A stretch of 64,000 nucleotides of DNA. It comes from Trogon surrucura (Eukaryota > Chordata > Aves > Trogoniformes > Trogonidae). Shown in pieces: positions 62,401 through 64,000 of the stretch (the first letter of the stretch is position 1; every line of letters begins with the position of its first letter). The stretch lies in assembly GCA_020746105.1 (NCBI GenBank), contig CM036617.1, positions 172,264,412 through 172,328,411 of the forward strand. Reading direction: 5' to 3'. Under the pieces are notes generated by a model. The model was not told where the DNA came from. It saw nothing but the letters and a program-made list of their open reading frames with translations, and ran no database searches. Made by a program: the position numbers and the translations under genes.

Positions 62401-64000
62401 TTCGCTAATTCTAAGTGCTGAATAGTGCATTTTGCAAAGTAAAACACTTGGCTGTCTGGGAAATGCGTGTTGGTTAGGCTAGGAAAACCTCTCATATATA
62501 ATACACATGGACATCACATGCTAAGCCATTCCTTTTTCTTTCTGTGTGATCCTTCTCCTACTCTTAAGCTTCCTAATTTCATTGTGCACTCATGTTGCCC
62601 CACATAACGATTCTGCAGCTTGTTTCAATTAAAGGTTGATGTTTTTTTTTCTTGTCTCCCTACTTGCTTCTCTTTTTTCAGCAGCTCTATAGACGTTAAA
62701 TTAAGCTTTGGAACACATGTTATTACAACAGGTTTGAAGGACAAGACAGATGTAAAGGCAATACCATTCCCTCAAATTCATCATTATAGAAAGGTAACTA
62801 AAAGGGTTTTATCAATACAATAAAAACTCTGAGATGGCAGAAGGACTCCATGAAAGAGTCTTATTAAGAATTTTTTTTTGTCATCTGACTCAAATGGCTT
62901 TTCATTTATCGGCTACAGGTGATGTTTAGAAATGTATATTGAAAATGGCAAGCATTTCTGTCAATTTGATTTTTTAAACTTCTGTTCTCTTAAGATTCTT
63001 CTTGCAAAACCTAAATTCCAAGGCCCAGTAGTACCAAATCCAACATTCGCTTTCAGAAAAAAAAGAAAAAGAAAACCTAAAAGAACTTCAAAATATCTGA
63101 TTTTCGGTTTAAGCCTTTAATTAAAATCTGAGTTCCAGTCTTAGCTTAGGGTTATGACTTATAATTCTAAGCCTACCACTCAGTTTTCTGTATCACTCTT
63201 CCTCACCCTGCACATCAGGTCATTCAAGAGGCATTCTTCTTTCCTCTCAAAATCAAGGACTTTGCCCTCCCCTGCAAATGAGTAATCCAGATGTGAGAGA
63301 AATACAACCTATATCTCAGCTCAGAGTATTTTTTGTTCCCTTTTTCTGTGAGACAAAGAAGCGTTTTCTTTGCCAGAAGTGAGGTGTTACACCCTCTCAG
63401 CTATGGATCGAGATTTATATAAAAGCCAAACACCAATTACTTCTGACATCCAGCCACCACTGCTCTGCCTGCTGACCACCTCACAGGGCTTCATGGACTC
63501 CAGCTGCCTTGTACACCTGGCTCTGGGACTGGAACCAGAGCATCTGTCAGGACACATCCAGCCACACTGCCTTCAGCCATGTCTTTGGAGGATGGCGGAC
63601 ACCAGCAGACACTGGAAACTCTCCCCTCTCCCTACCAACACTGCACAGCTCATGCTCTGTGGAAAAACCTCTACATCCTGGAGAGGAGGCATTAGCAGAT
63701 GTAGATTTTTGACCTTCATTACATATGTTAAGGAGCATGTGTCCCAAAGAATCTCTTCAGATGCTAATCCTCCAAATGAGCAAGCAAGCAGCAGGCGTTG
63801 AGCCTGAAGGCACTGATAGCACCAATAGTATGCCCTCCAAAATATTAATTCAGAAGCAAGCACACCACCAGATGCATTCCTTTAGGCTTAAAGTCACCTT
63901 TCAATGGTTGCTTTATTGAAGTAGTTTTGCCTGAAACAGTAGCTACACTCCGGTGCTGCAGCAACCCCAAACAACTCCCAGTAATAGCAGCAATGAGAAA

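Larger units (their letters stand above)
54725..64000. other. Unassigned non-coding DNA
   Basis: These 9.3 kb contain no recognisable retroelement. Small structures are listed separately at 56418, 58981 and 59459. The longest frame (194 codons, minus strand, 56499-57083) has no recognisable domain or clear coding bias. The 143-codon frame at 63370-63801 likewise resembles nothing that I know. Confidence 0.4.

Noticed and set aside
62640-62823. Possible exon after a polypyrimidine-CAG acceptor
   Set aside because: The donor side is weak, no partner exon is visible and the encoded peptide is not recognised.
63370-63801. 143-codon frame near the right edge
   Set aside because: No family resemblance. 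Frames of similar quality exist in other phases of the same GC-richer patch.

Overview
This window looks like bird nuclear DNA, most likely from a passerine. Four things suggest this: many CR1 LINE copies ending in the typical octamer tail (ATTCTRTG-like repeats), two composite SINEs with a tRNA-Ile-like head and a CR1 tail (the architecture described for TguSINE1-type SINEs of passerines), several endogenous-retrovirus solo LTRs with intact target-site duplications, and an otherwise AT-rich, non-coding background. I found no host protein-coding gene, exon series, rRNA or functional tRNA that I can support. The only reading frames with a recognisable product are 3' pieces of the CR1 reverse-transcriptase ORF.

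Layout. 1-10.6 kb: mostly unique non-coding DNA with a perfect 28-bp foldback at 1.4 kb, a short CR1 tail at 2.1 kb, a broken 1-kb CR1 at 4.1-5.1 kb, a CR1 scrap at 7.2 kb and an AT-rich tract at 10 kb. 10.6-12 kb: two old CR1 copies in opposite orientations, joined at their truncated ends. 12-17.5 kb: unassigned, with one TA/CA-rich tract. 17.5-30 kb: the most repeat-rich part. It holds a young CR1 tail, a 1.08-kb antisense CR1 with an open 326-codon frame, a solo LTR with a 5-bp duplication nested inside another solo LTR with a 6-bp duplication, a second young CR1 tail almost identical to the first, and an inverted copy of the inner LTR. 30-36.6 kb: unassigned. 36.6-39.2 kb: three more CR1 pieces. 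42.9-46 kb: two further solo LTRs and both SINEs. 46-64 kb: essentially free of recognisable retroelements, with simple repeats and short inverted repeats only.

The elements fit one known system. CR1 supplies the machinery that recognises its own 3' tail, and the SINE borrows that tail. The LTRs are remnants of retroviral insertions whose interiors were lost by LTR-LTR recombination. Boundaries, target duplications, box motifs and inverted repeats were read directly from the sequence. Family and lineage assignments rest on general knowledge of avian repeats and were not checked against a library. I found no clearly novel biological system. The best leads are the 28-bp perfect foldback, the nested LTR pair, the near-identical CR1 tails and the tRNA/CR1 SINEs.
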